64,000 bases of DNA from Pseudohongiella sp. Lineage in GTDB: Bacteria; Pseudomonadota; Gammaproteobacteria; Pseudomonadales; Pseudohongiellaceae. This document shows, one piece after another, positions 49,774 through 57,787 of this stretch. The stretch is from the NCBI RefSeq assembly GCF_011050365.1, contig NZ_DRFV01000013.1:1-64000 (forward strand), given 5' to 3'. The first letter of the stretch is position 1. Each line of letters opens with the position of its first letter. The position numbers were made by a program, and so were the translations under genes. Below the pieces are notes generated by a model, which was given only the letters and a program-made list of their open reading frames with translations, made no database searches and was not told where the DNA came from.

Positions 49774-51963
49774 TTGATCAGATTCCTGCTGCTCATTTTA
49801 CTACCCATTTTCGCGTCTGTCGGTGCGCAAGCGCAGACAGCGTCCGCCGAACGTGGTGCCACCCTGTTTCAATCCGAATGTGCCCGCTGTCACGTGCAGG
49901 CTGATATTGAAATGCGCATCAGCAACGATTGGCTGGGGCGACCCGCCAATGAACTTCACAGCCAGATCATGGCCACCATGCCGGCGGAGACGCCCGGATC
50001 ACTGAGCCCGGATCAATACCTGGACCTGACTGCCTACGTGCTGCAGCTTGCCAACGCCACGCAGACAGGTATCGGCATGAGCCTGCCACAGCTGGCGGCG
50101 CTGACCATCGAGGGCGCAGAAGCCGGTGCCGGACCCGATTATTATCCCTGGACCAGCATGAATGGCGGGCTCAATTCCAATCGTTATTCACCGCTCGAAC
50201 AGATCAATGCCGACAACGTCAATGAGCTTCAGATTGCCTGGACCTGGAACGGCGCCAATTACGGCCCGCGCCCGGAAGGTCTGAATGTGACCTCCCCAAT
50301 CATGGCCAACGGTGTGCTGTATGCCACGGTCGGCACTACCCGTAACGTCGTCGCTATCGACGCCGGTACCGGCCAGACGCTGTGGATGTGGCGCCCGCAG
50401 GAAGGCGAGCGTTTTGAAGAATCACCGCGCAAGAACTCCGGCAAGGGTGTTGCTTACTGGACCGATGGCGAACAGGAAACCATATTTGTGGTGACACCTG
50501 GCTATTATCTGGTAGCGCTGGATGCGCGCGACGGGCGTATGCTCGAGTCATTCGGCACCGGTGGCACACTGGACCTGATGGACGGCATGCGTTTTTCTGA
50601 AGTCCGCGATGACCGCGACATCACACTCACCTTCCCGCCGACCGTAATCGAGGACGTGCTGGTGGTTGGCGCTGCCCACCAGGTCAGCATGCGTCCCCCT
50701 ACTGCGGATAACGTCAAGGGCGACGTTCGGGCCTTTGATATCCGCACCGGCGAGCTGTTGTGGACACATCGCAATATCCCGCGTAAAGGCGAAGAAGGTT
50801 ATGAAACCTGGCTTGACGGATCGGCTCAGCACACTGGCAACGGTGGCGTGTGGACGGCGATGTCGGCCGACCCCGAACTGGGTCTGGTTTACCTGCCGGT
50901 AGAGTCCGGCACCGGTGACCGTTATGGCGGTGACCGTCCGGGCAGAAACCTGTTCACCGGCTCTGTGGTCGCTGTTGACTACCGCACCGGTGAGCGTCAA
51001 TGGTATTTCCAGCACCTGCGCCACGATATCTGGGACTATGACACCCCCTCCGCGCCCGTACTGGCTGATCTGCCTGATGGCCGCAAGGTGCTGGTGCAGA
51101 TGACCAAGCAGTCCTTTGCTTATGTGCTGGACCGCGAAACCGGTGAACCCATCTGGGAAATGCAGGAGCGGGCGGTACCGCAGACCGACGTTCCCGGCGA
51201 GTGGACTTCACCAACACAGTTGTTCCCGACCAAACCACCAGCCTACGACCGTCAGGGTATCAGCGATGATGATCTGGTGAACTTCACACCGGAGATCCTT
51301 GCCCGGGCCAGACAGGCCGTCAAACCCTATCGTATGGGGCCGTTATTCCAGCCGGCGTCACTGGCGAATGCGGAGGATGGCACCATCGGTACACTCAGCC
51401 TGCCCGGCACGCTGGGCGGTTCCAACTGGGAAGGTGCAGCCTATGATCCGGACACAGGCATGTTATACATCCCGTCGCGTACCGATGTTGCAGTGCTGTC
51501 GTTGGTACCGGGCGCCGAGTTCTCAGCGGTCGACTGGATCCAGGGCCCGGCGCGGACGCCCAATGTGGATGGCATTCCGATCGTGCAGCCACCGTGGGGC
51601 CGTATCACCGCGCTCGACCTGACAACCGGCGAGATGGCCTGGTGGATAGCCAATGCGGACACACCGGACCGTATTGCCAATCACCCGCTGCTGAAAGGCG
51701 TTGATCTGGAGCGCACGGGCATTCCGACGCGCGCTGGCCTGCTGGCAACCAAAACCCTGTTGTTTGCCGGAGAAGGTCAGGGCGGCAATCCGATCTTCCG
51801 TGCCCACGACAAGAGCAGTGGCGAGATCCTAGCTGAAATCGATCTGCCAGCTTCGCAAACAGGCTTGCCAATGACTTACGCCCACCAGGGCAAACAGTAC
51901 ATCGTCATGTCTGTCAGTGGTGATGGGCCGGCGCAGTTTGTTGCGTTGACACTGCCCAATTAA
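49774..51963 (+). CDS. quinoprotein (PQQ) dehydrogenase with N-terminal cytochrome c
   Basis: TTG start at 49774, chosen because GAGGAG lies eight bases upstream and a clean signal peptide follows (IRFLLLILLPIFASVGAQAQ); about 729 residues. Residues 30-105 are a cytochrome c domain with CARCH. The rest is a PQQ-dependent eight-bladed propeller of the alcohol/glucose dehydrogenase group (YSPLEQINADNVNELQIAWT; LDGSAQHTGNGGVW; HDIWDYDTPSAPVLADLPDG; GGSNWEGAAYDPDTGMLYIP). It should oxidise a sugar or alcohol in the periplasm and pass electrons to the haem. The family normally has the cytochrome at the C-terminus or as a separate protein. No PQQ synthesis genes are in the window. Confidence 0.9.
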   Translation: MIRFLLLILLPIFASVGAQAQTASAERGATLFQSECARCHVQADIEMRISNDWLGRPANELHSQIMATMPAETPGSLSPDQYLDLTAYVLQLANATQTGIGMSLPQLAALTIEGAEAGAGPDYYPWTSMNGGLNSNRYSPLEQINADNVNELQIAWTWNGANYGPRPEGLNVTSPIMANGVLYATVGTTRNVVAIDAGTGQTLWMWRPQEGERFEESPRKNSGKGVAYWTDGEQETIFVVTPGYYLVALDARDGRMLESFGTGGTLDLMDGMRFSEVRDDRDITLTFPPTVIEDVLVVGAAHQVSMRPPTADNVKGDVRAFDIRTGELLWTHRNIPRKGEEGYETWLDGSAQHTGNGGVWTAMSADPELGLVYLPVESGTGDRYGGDRPGRNLFTGSVVAVDYRTGERQWYFQHLRHDIWDYDTPSAPVLADLPDGRKVLVQMTKQSFAYVLDRETGEPIWEMQERAVPQTDVPGEWTSPTQLFPTKPPAYDRQGISDDDLVNFTPEILARARQAVKPYRMGPLFQPASLANAEDGTIGTLSLPGTLGGSNWEGAAYDPDTGMLYIPSRTDVAVLSLVPGAEFSAVDWIQGPARTPNVDGIPIVQPPWGRITALDLTTGEMAWWIANADTPDRIANHPLLKGVDLERTGIPTRAGLLATKTLLFAGEGQGGNPIFRAHDKSSGEILAEIDLPASQTGLPMTYAHQGKQYIVMSVSGDGPAQFVALTLPN

Positions 51964-52007
51964 AAACCTGATCCACCCGGAGACCTTGGCCAGCAAGGCC
52001 TGACGAC

Positions 52008-52041
52008 AAAAACGGCGCCCATTGACGGCGCCGTTTTTTTT
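52008..52041 (+). terminator. rho-independent terminator after the quinoprotein gene
   Basis: ACGGCGCC-N7-GGCGCCGT with A residues before and seven or eight T residues after the stem. The remaining space to ectA (52042-52214) is A/T-rich with several TATA-like elements and probably carries the ect promoter; I cannot fix its boxes. Confidence 0.9.
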
Positions 52042-52214
52042 GTGCTGAACAAATGCAAACCCGCCGGTTTAGACAACAGGGAGCTATTTTGATATACTTA
52101 TCACGTTCTCAATATTCATAGATAAAAACTATAAAGAACTGATATTGTCGAACACATGTATCAATGTCAGCTTACATCATCTTTTCATTAACAAAGGGAA
52201 ACAAACTGTTTGTT

Positions 52215-52775
52215 ATGACTACTTTTCAAGAAGCGCCAGCGCTTCAAGAAAGACCCGACCCCCGACAAGACATTCAATTACGCACCCCCAAATCGGAAGA
52301 CGGTGCGCCTGTCCATAATCTGATTCGCAAAAGCGCGTTTCTGGACGATAACTCCCTGTACTGCTATCTGGCCATCTGCACGCATTTCTCGCAGACCAGT
52401 ATTGTTGCCACCATGGGCGAAGATATCGTTGGCCTTGTGACGGCATACATTCCACCAGAGCAGCCGGACACCTTGTTTGTCTGGCAGGTAGCCGTTGACA
52501 CGGTTGCTCAGAAGCAGGGACTGGCCGGCCGCATGCTGAACGCCATACTGGCATCCGACGCAAGCAAAGCCGTTCGATTTGTGGAAACCACTGTGACCAG
52601 CGACAACGCCGCTTCGCGAGCGATGTTTGCTTCCCTGGCCCGACGCAATAATTGCAGCATTGAAGAATCTGTCATGTTTGACAGGCAGACTCATTTTCTC
52701 AATCTGCACGACACAGAATACAAGTTGAGAATTGGACCTCTTGGCAAAGACAGCCCCAAAGGAGAACAAAAATGA
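52215..52775 (+). CDS. ectA: L-2,4-diaminobutyrate acetyltransferase
   Basis: 186 residues from the ATG at 52215 (an ATG 17 codons earlier is possible; neither has a close ribosome site). GNAT fold: LRTPKSEDGAPVHNLIRKS at the start, YCYLAICTHFSQTSIVA in the middle, and the acetyl-CoA loop VAVDTVAQKQGLAGRMLNAI, then VETTVTSDNAASRAMFASLA. It acetylates diaminobutyrate, the second step of ectoine synthesis. The stop overlaps ectB by four bases. Confidence 0.94.
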   Translation: MTTFQEAPALQERPDPRQDIQLRTPKSEDGAPVHNLIRKSAFLDDNSLYCYLAICTHFSQTSIVATMGEDIVGLVTAYIPPEQPDTLFVWQVAVDTVAQKQGLAGRMLNAILASDASKAVRFVETTVTSDNAASRAMFASLARRNNCSIEESVMFDRQTHFLNLHDTEYKLRIGPLGKDSPKGEQK

Positions 52776-54046
52776 CAAACATCTTTAAAGACATCGAATC
52801 TGAAGTACAAAGTTACGCGCGTGCCTTTCCGGTCATTTTTGACAAAGCTCAGGGCGCGTATCTATATGACACAGACGGCAACGCCTATCTGGATTTTCTT
52901 GCCGGAGCAGGCACGCTGAACTATGGTCACAACAACCCGGTACTGAAAAAGGCACTGCTCGAATACATTGAGCGTGACGGTATTGCACACGGCCTGGACA
53001 TGCACACGAGTGCCAAGGAAGAGTTCCTGACCAATCTCAATGAGCTGATCTTCAAGCCGCGCGACATGAACTACATGGTTCAGTTCACCGGCCCGACTGG
53101 TACCAACGCCGTAGAAGCTGCGCTGAAGATTGCCCGCAACGTGACCGGCCGTCACAACATCGTCGCCTTTACCAACGGCTTCCACGGGGTATCCCTGGGC
53201 GCCATGGCAGCGACCGGTAACTCACATCACCGCGATGCTTCAGGCATTCCGCTGGGCGGCGTGACACACTTGCCATACTCGAATTACATGGGCGAAGAGC
53301 TGGACACCGTGAAGTTCTTCGAAAACCTGCTGGAAGATTCATCCAGCGGTCTGGACAAGCCTGCTGCTGTTATCCTGGAAACTATCCAGGGTGAAGGTGG
53401 TTTGAACGTGGCCAGCAACGATTGGCTGCGCGCCATCGAGAAGTTGTGCCGCAAGCACGACATTATCCTGATCGCCGACGATATCCAGGCCGGTTGTGGT
53501 CGTTCGGGACGTTTCTTCAGCTTTGAAGAGTCGGGCATCAAGCCCGACCTTATTACGCTGTCGAAATCGCTGAGCGGTTATGGTCTGCCCTTCGCGGTCA
53601 CACTGATTAAACCAGAGCTGGACACATGGAAGCCCGGTGAGCACAACGGTACCTTCCGCGGCAACAACCATGCTTTTGTAACGGCGAATGCTGCACTTAA
53701 AGAATTCTGGTCAGACGACAAATTCCAGACCGACGTGCAAAAGAAAATCGCGCACCTGACCATGCGCCTGAAGAAAATCGCGGGCAAGTACGACAGGAAG
53801 CTGGTCAAGGCCAAGGGCCGTGGCTTCATGCAGGGCCTTGAGTGTCGAGATGGCGAGTTGGCAGGCAAGATCTGCAAATACGCTTTCACCAAGAACCTCG
53901 TCATTGAAACCAGTGGCGCCGACAGTCAGGTCGTGAAGTGCCTGTGTCCTTTGATCATCACCATGGAAGAGCTGGACAAAGGTCTCGATATACTGGAAGA
54001 AGCTGTGGCACATACTTTCCAGAAAGAGCTCAGCATAGCGTCCTGA
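52772..54046 (+). CDS. ectB: diaminobutyrate-2-oxoglutarate transaminase
   Basis: A 424-residue class III PLP aminotransferase. Marks in order: YLDFLAGAGTLNYGHNNPVL near 40, GPTGTNAVEAALKIARNVTG near 110, ILIADDIQAGCGRSGRFFSF near 230 with the PLP-binding aspartate, and the Schiff-base lysine in ITLSKSLSGYGLPFAV near 265. It converts aspartate semialdehyde to 2,4-diaminobutyrate, the entry step of ectoine synthesis. ATG with GGAGAACAAA upstream and coupled to ectA. Confidence 0.96.
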   Translation: MTNIFKDIESEVQSYARAFPVIFDKAQGAYLYDTDGNAYLDFLAGAGTLNYGHNNPVLKKALLEYIERDGIAHGLDMHTSAKEEFLTNLNELIFKPRDMNYMVQFTGPTGTNAVEAALKIARNVTGRHNIVAFTNGFHGVSLGAMAATGNSHHRDASGIPLGGVTHLPYSNYMGEELDTVKFFENLLEDSSSGLDKPAAVILETIQGEGGLNVASNDWLRAIEKLCRKHDIILIADDIQAGCGRSGRFFSFEESGIKPDLITLSKSLSGYGLPFAVTLIKPELDTWKPGEHNGTFRGNNHAFVTANAALKEFWSDDKFQTDVQKKIAHLTMRLKKIAGKYDRKLVKAKGRGFMQGLECRDGELAGKICKYAFTKNLVIETSGADSQVVKCLCPLIITMEELDKGLDILEEAVAHTFQKELSIAS

Positions 54047-54099
54047 GACGCCGACTGATCATTTAGATCAGACATTTACCGAAGCTAGAAGGAGACAGC

Positions 54100-54483
54100 A
54101 TGATAGTCAGACAGTTACAGGAATGTGAACAGAGCGATCGAAGCGTAAAGTCGAAAACCTGGCAGAGTGTGCGCATGTTGCTGGCAGACGACAACATGGG
54201 TTTCTCGTTTCATATCACCACCATTTTCGCTGACACTGAAACCCACATGCATTACAAGAACCACCTCGAGTCGGTGTACTGCATTTCCGGGAAAGGTGAA
54301 ATCAAGGATTTGGCTACTGGGCAGACTCACGCGATAACGCCTGGCACTCTGTACGTGCTGGACAAGCATGACAAGCATATCCTTTATGCACATGAAGAAT
54401 TGAGCTTGGCCTGTGTCTTCAACCCACCGGTAACCGGTCGCGAAGTACATGATGCCGATGGGGCCTACCCCGCGTCATCCTGA
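54100..54483 (+). CDS. ectC: ectoine synthase
   Basis: A 127-residue cupin, the usual EctC length. It starts [18 protein letters not shown] and contains [20 protein letters not shown] (metal-binding region), [11 protein letters not shown] and [14 protein letters not shown]. It closes N-acetyl-diaminobutyrate to ectoine. Start ATG follows GAAGGAGACAGC, 53 bases after ectB. No ectD hydroxylase or aspartokinase gene follows; the operon ends at a strong terminator. Confidence 0.96.
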   Translation: MIVRQLQECEQSDRSVKSKTWQSVRMLLADDNMGFSFHITTIFADTETHMHYKNHLESVYCISGKGEIKDLATGQTHAITPGTLYVLDKHDKHILYAHEELSLACVFNPPVTGREVHDADGAYPASS

Positions 54484-54496
54484 TCGCGTTATCGAA

Positions 54497-54537
54497 CAAA
54501 AAAGCCCGCCCCTGATATATCAGGGGCGGGCTTTTTT
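54497..54537 (+). terminator. rho-independent terminator of ectABC
   Basis: A perfect GC-rich stem (AAGCCCGCCCCTGA / TCAGGGGCGGGCTT) with a TATA loop and flanking A and T runs, 14 bases after ectC. The A-run before the stem would also allow termination of minus-strand transcripts. Confidence 0.93.
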
Positions 54538-54593
54538 GTGTCTGCCTAATGCGCGTGGCCGAAGTGTTCTGGTCAACTAGATCCGGACACAGA

Positions 54594-55169
54594 CTAGAAT
54601 GCGGTAAGGCCAGTTACGGGAATGATACTGGAAACCAGAATCAGGTACGCCAGATTGAAGAACAATAGCCCATAGTGCACGGTACGATTGTGCGTAAACA
54701 ATAACCAGATGACCGAAAAACTGACCAGCACGGTACCCAGTGTGCGTCGCTCCCAGGTGTCGGCAAAGTCAGGCAGAAGCGGGTCTGACGCCCGTGACAG
54801 CACCAGAAAGATGATCACCATGCAGAAAAACCAGTTCTTGGTCTGAAAGTAGTGCACCTCCAGATCCATCTTCTGGTAATAGCGCAGCTCCGGGGTCAAT
54901 ACAAAGGTCAACAACACCATCATGATGGGCGCCGCCAGGAACAACACCATTGGCGCAACCTTGGTAAAATTGTAAGCCTGATATTCCCAGAAGCCCAGGT
55001 AATGGTAGGTAATGATGATCAGCAACCAGACTGACCAGCCGGCCAGCAGCCAGGGATGGCTGACGCGGTGCCGGGCGCGGATAATCTTGCCCCAGCCCAT
55101 CAGCAGCTCCGCCATGGCAAAGGCAACCACAACCGAGACGAACATCATGATGAACTCGAATTTGGACAA
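54594..55169 (-). CDS. six-helix membrane protein of unknown function
   Basis: A 191-residue protein with about six membrane helices. It starts MSKFEFIMMFVSVVVAFAMA and has short, partly basic or aromatic loops (KIIRARHRVSHPW; LRYYQKMDLEVHYFQTKNW). I do not recognise a named family with certainty; the LLMGWGK and FVSVVVAFAMAELL pattern recurs in uncharacterised marine proteobacterial proteins. It starts five bases after the receiver-like gene, so the two probably form a unit. Confidence 0.7.
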   Translation of the reverse strand: MSKFEFIMMFVSVVVAFAMAELLMGWGKIIRARHRVSHPWLLAGWSVWLLIIITYHYLGFWEYQAYNFTKVAPMVLFLAAPIMMVLLTFVLTPELRYYQKMDLEVHYFQTKNWFFCMVIIFLVLSRASDPLLPDFADTWERRTLGTVLVSFSVIWLLFTHNRTVHYGLLFFNLAYLILVSSIIPVTGLTAF

Positions 55170-55174
55170 GCGAG

Positions 55175-55663
55175 TTACTCCTGATCTTTCTCCGCAAGAA
55201 AGCTGGACAATGCCTGTTTGTTCAACACTTCGGCGTTGTCCCGATAAACAATCTGTTCCAGCAGCTCTGCCAGAGACTTTTTGAAATCATCGGGATGCAG
55301 ATAAGCGGCAACGTGACCATCGTCCGGTTCCAGTGCCCGCTGCTTGAGGTCATCACGATGATCTTCGCTGATGATAATTACCGGTGACGGGTCGCGCAAC
55401 GGGCTCTTGCGCTCTATGGCCCGCAACCGATACAGGAACTGATCACGTGGTTTTTTATGGCTGTTCCAGCCAGTAATAATGCAGGCCAGCTTGTTGGTCA
55501 GCCAGCCAAAGCCACGATCATACTGGTGTACAGCATCCATGGCATTGGCTTCATTATAGGTATTGATGCTGGTGTATTTACCGGTAATACCGATTTCTGC
55601 AGCCACGTCGTCTACCAGACGATTATCAATGTCGTAAATAAGGATAACAGGTTTAAAACGCAT
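55175..55663 (-). CDS. receiver-like protein lacking the usual phospho-acceptor
   Basis: A 162-residue protein with an alternating alpha/beta pattern like a CheY receiver: VILIYDIDNRLVDDVAAEIG at the start, then ACIITGWN where the phospho-acceptor strand should end, PVIIISEDHRDDLKQRALEP (the fourth strand and following helix) and VAAYLHPDDFKKSLAELLEQ (the fifth strand, with HPDDF in place of KPF). The acceptor aspartate position appears to be Gly/Trp/Asn and the conserved lysine is replaced. It may be a pseudo-receiver working without phosphorylation. The partner membrane protein follows directly. Confidence 0.6.
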   Translation of the reverse strand: MRFKPVILIYDIDNRLVDDVAAEIGITGKYTSINTYNEANAMDAVHQYDRGFGWLTNKLACIITGWNSHKKPRDQFLYRLRAIERKSPLRDPSPVIIISEDHRDDLKQRALEPDDGHVAAYLHPDDFKKSLAELLEQIVYRDNAEVLNKQALSSFLAEKDQE

Positions 55664-55684
55664 TCCGTGCCCTCAGGCTTTTCG

Positions 55685-56371
55685 TTATTCTTTTGTGATC
55701 GCGTGTTTAATCAAAACACTGGCCGAGACCGGCTCACGTGTTGTTCGGGTGCGATTGGCTGGCACCGAGGTATCTTCATAGCCAAACGCCAGCCCGAACA
55801 GTATACGGGTTTCATCGCCCAGGCCAAAGGCATCACGCACCAGCTCCGGATAGTTGCGCATGGTACCCATCGGGCAGCTGTGCACGCCATTGGCCACCAT
55901 CGCCAGCATCAGATTCTGCGCATACATGCCGACATCAATCGCCACGGTAGTGCCAAAGGCCCTGTCCATGCCAATAAATGCCATGTAAGGCGCATCAAAA
56001 AATTCAAAATTGCGCAGAACTGCCCGCTCGCGACCTTCCCGGTCGTGGCGTTCAATGCCCATTTGCGAATACAACGCAACCGCACACTCCACCTGTCGTT
56101 TGCGATATTCACCGTCAAAGTCGCCGCGGTATTCATAGTCCGGGTTGGCCGGTTCGCGGGCAATGACGCGACGCTGCATTTCGGCGCTGAGCTGATCACG
56201 CAGATCGCCGGTGGCGACAAACACCTTCCACGGCTGCACGTTGCAGTTGGACGGCGCCAACTGCGCCAGTGCAAAAATCCGGGTCAGCACCTCGTCGGGA
56301 ATGGCATCGGGCAGGTAACCACGAACCGAGCGGCGCTGATGGATCGCATCGTGAAGCGTCATGCCAGCCAT
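55685..56371 (-). CDS. nitroreductase-family FMN oxidoreductase
   Basis: A 228-residue NfsB/FRP-type protein: the FMN-binding start HQRRSVRGYLPDAIPDEVLT near residue 10, LAQLAPSNCNVQPWKVFVAT near 35, and the second FMN region VANGVHSCPMGTMRNYPELV near 150, with FGLAFGYEDTSVPANRTRTT close to the C-terminus. Enzymes of this family reduce nitro compounds, quinones or flavins with NAD(P)H. It overlaps the SDR gene by one base (stop/start), so the two are cotranslated. Substrate unknown. Confidence 0.9.
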   Translation of the reverse strand: MAGMTLHDAIHQRRSVRGYLPDAIPDEVLTRIFALAQLAPSNCNVQPWKVFVATGDLRDQLSAEMQRRVIAREPANPDYEYRGDFDGEYRKRQVECAVALYSQMGIERHDREGRERAVLRNFEFFDAPYMAFIGMDRAFGTTVAIDVGMYAQNLMLAMVANGVHSCPMGTMRNYPELVRDAFGLGDETRILFGLAFGYEDTSVPANRTRTTREPVSASVLIKHAITKE

Positions 56372-57102
56372 CAGCTTAACAACTGTCCGCCGTCAACATC
56401 GACGGTCGTCCCGGTGGCATACCCATTCAGCATCAGGTACACCAGAGCGCTGGCGACCTCTTCCGGGCGGCCGATACGGCGCACCAGTTGCCCCTGGGTC
56501 ATGGCGGCGACGCGCTCTGACTTGTCGGCGCCCATCCAGTCAAACAGCGCAGTGTCAACAATACCAGGCGACACAACATTGACCCGGACAGGGCTCAGCT
56601 CGACTGCCAGGCAGCGCACCATGTTCTCGACAGCGCCGCCGACACAGCTCAGCGCCGACATATTGGGTTTGTAACGTCGCGCCGGCGCGCCGCTGACAAA
56701 GGTGATGCTGCCATCTTTGGCGACAAATGGTGCGCCCAGGCGGGCGACTTTGGCGTAACCCCACAGCTTGCCGAAGGCGGCCTGGAACTGCTCTTCGGTC
56801 TGCTCTATAAATGGCTTTAGCGTGCGCGTGCCGCCGGTGGCTGCTGACACCAGATGATCAATGTGGCCTATTTCCGTGAACAGACGCGTCATGGCTGCAT
56901 CATCGTGGGTATCCAGTTGCACCAACTCCACCTTGCCGTCGGTGGCTTCGCGTGCTTTATCCATGTGTTCGGCCGACCGTCCACATGCCCAGACTTTACC
57001 GCCCAGTTTGCTGGCCGCCATCGCGGTGGCCAGACCAATGCCCGATGTACCACCGATAACCACGACGTTTTTCCCATCCAGCACAGTCTCTGGTGCCTGC
57101 AT
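56371..57102 (-). CDS. short-chain dehydrogenase/reductase
   Basis: A 243-residue classical SDR-like enzyme. The cofactor motif is VVIGGTSGIGLATAMAASKL near residue 15. The usual active-site YxxxK is not evident: the expected segment reads RRYKPNMSALSCVGGAVENM, with Ser/Leu where the tyrosine-lysine pair is expected, so the catalytic residues may be changed. The C-terminus has the typical MLNGYATGTTVDVDGGQL. First gene of an SDR-nitroreductase pair. Redox substrate unknown. Confidence 0.88.
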   Translation of the reverse strand: MQAPETVLDGKNVVVIGGTSGIGLATAMAASKLGGKVWACGRSAEHMDKAREATDGKVELVQLDTHDDAAMTRLFTEIGHIDHLVSAATGGTRTLKPFIEQTEEQFQAAFGKLWGYAKVARLGAPFVAKDGSITFVSGAPARRYKPNMSALSCVGGAVENMVRCLAVELSPVRVNVVSPGIVDTALFDWMGADKSERVAAMTQGQLVRRIGRPEEVASALVYLMLNGYATGTTVDVDGGQLLS

Positions 57103-57345
57103 AAAACCTCTCCAACTTGATTTGCGAATGGCGCGATATTAGCACAAATGCGATCAGACCTGCCTCCGTGCCTGACACAGTGTCAAAAACCGTGAAGCAA
57201 CGCACATCTTTAACCCGTTTGGGCAGTTGCCAAGTGCCGGAGAACAAGGATAATACACAGCGTCAGTTGTATGCCTGAATGCATTCACAAATTGCCCCGG
57301 CAATTGACAGCATGCAGGCGTTGAAACACTCATGAGGCTCTTCCT

Positions 57346-57693
57346 ATGCACCATTCAATTATCCGGTCTATTTTTAAATACCGTCGTCTGCCGATGCTCT
57401 GCGCATTGCCGCTGATACTTGCGGCCTGCGGCAACAGCTGGGTGCAGGTTACCCCTGAAGGCGAGCGCGTCAGCCTGGCCACGGCCGCTGAAATAAACAA
57501 TTGCCGCCGTATTGGTGCCGCCAACGTTAATGCGCTGGACAGCATCGGGTTTGTCAATCGCGGCGCCAACCGGCTGCAGGACGAGCTGGTCAACCTGGCC
57601 CGCAACGAGGCCGGCGAAGCCGGTGGCAACCGCGTGGTACCGGAGTCGACCATAAATGAAGGCCGTCAGACCTTCGGCATCTATCAGTGCTGA
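57346..57693 (+). CDS. DUF4156 lipoprotein
   Basis: A 115-residue lipoprotein: lipobox PLILAACGNSW near residue 25, then the DUF4156 pattern (VQVTPEGERVSLATAAEINN; CRRIGAANVNALDSIGFVNR; LARNEAGEAGGNRVVPEST) ending in a terminal cysteine. With the internal Cys of NNCRRIG this allows a disulphide. Function unknown in the family. Monocistronic by position, with 243 bp of open sequence before it. Confidence 0.85.
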   Translation: MHHSIIRSIFKYRRLPMLCALPLILAACGNSWVQVTPEGERVSLATAAEINNCRRIGAANVNALDSIGFVNRGANRLQDELVNLARNEAGEAGGNRVVPESTINEGRQTFGIYQC

Positions 57694-57787
57694 AAAGAAC
57701 CACCACGGCCAGGCACTAACTTTCAATCAATAACAATAATTCAGTCCTTGTGTTAAGCGGTAACAGGACGTACTTGGAGTCACCCCG

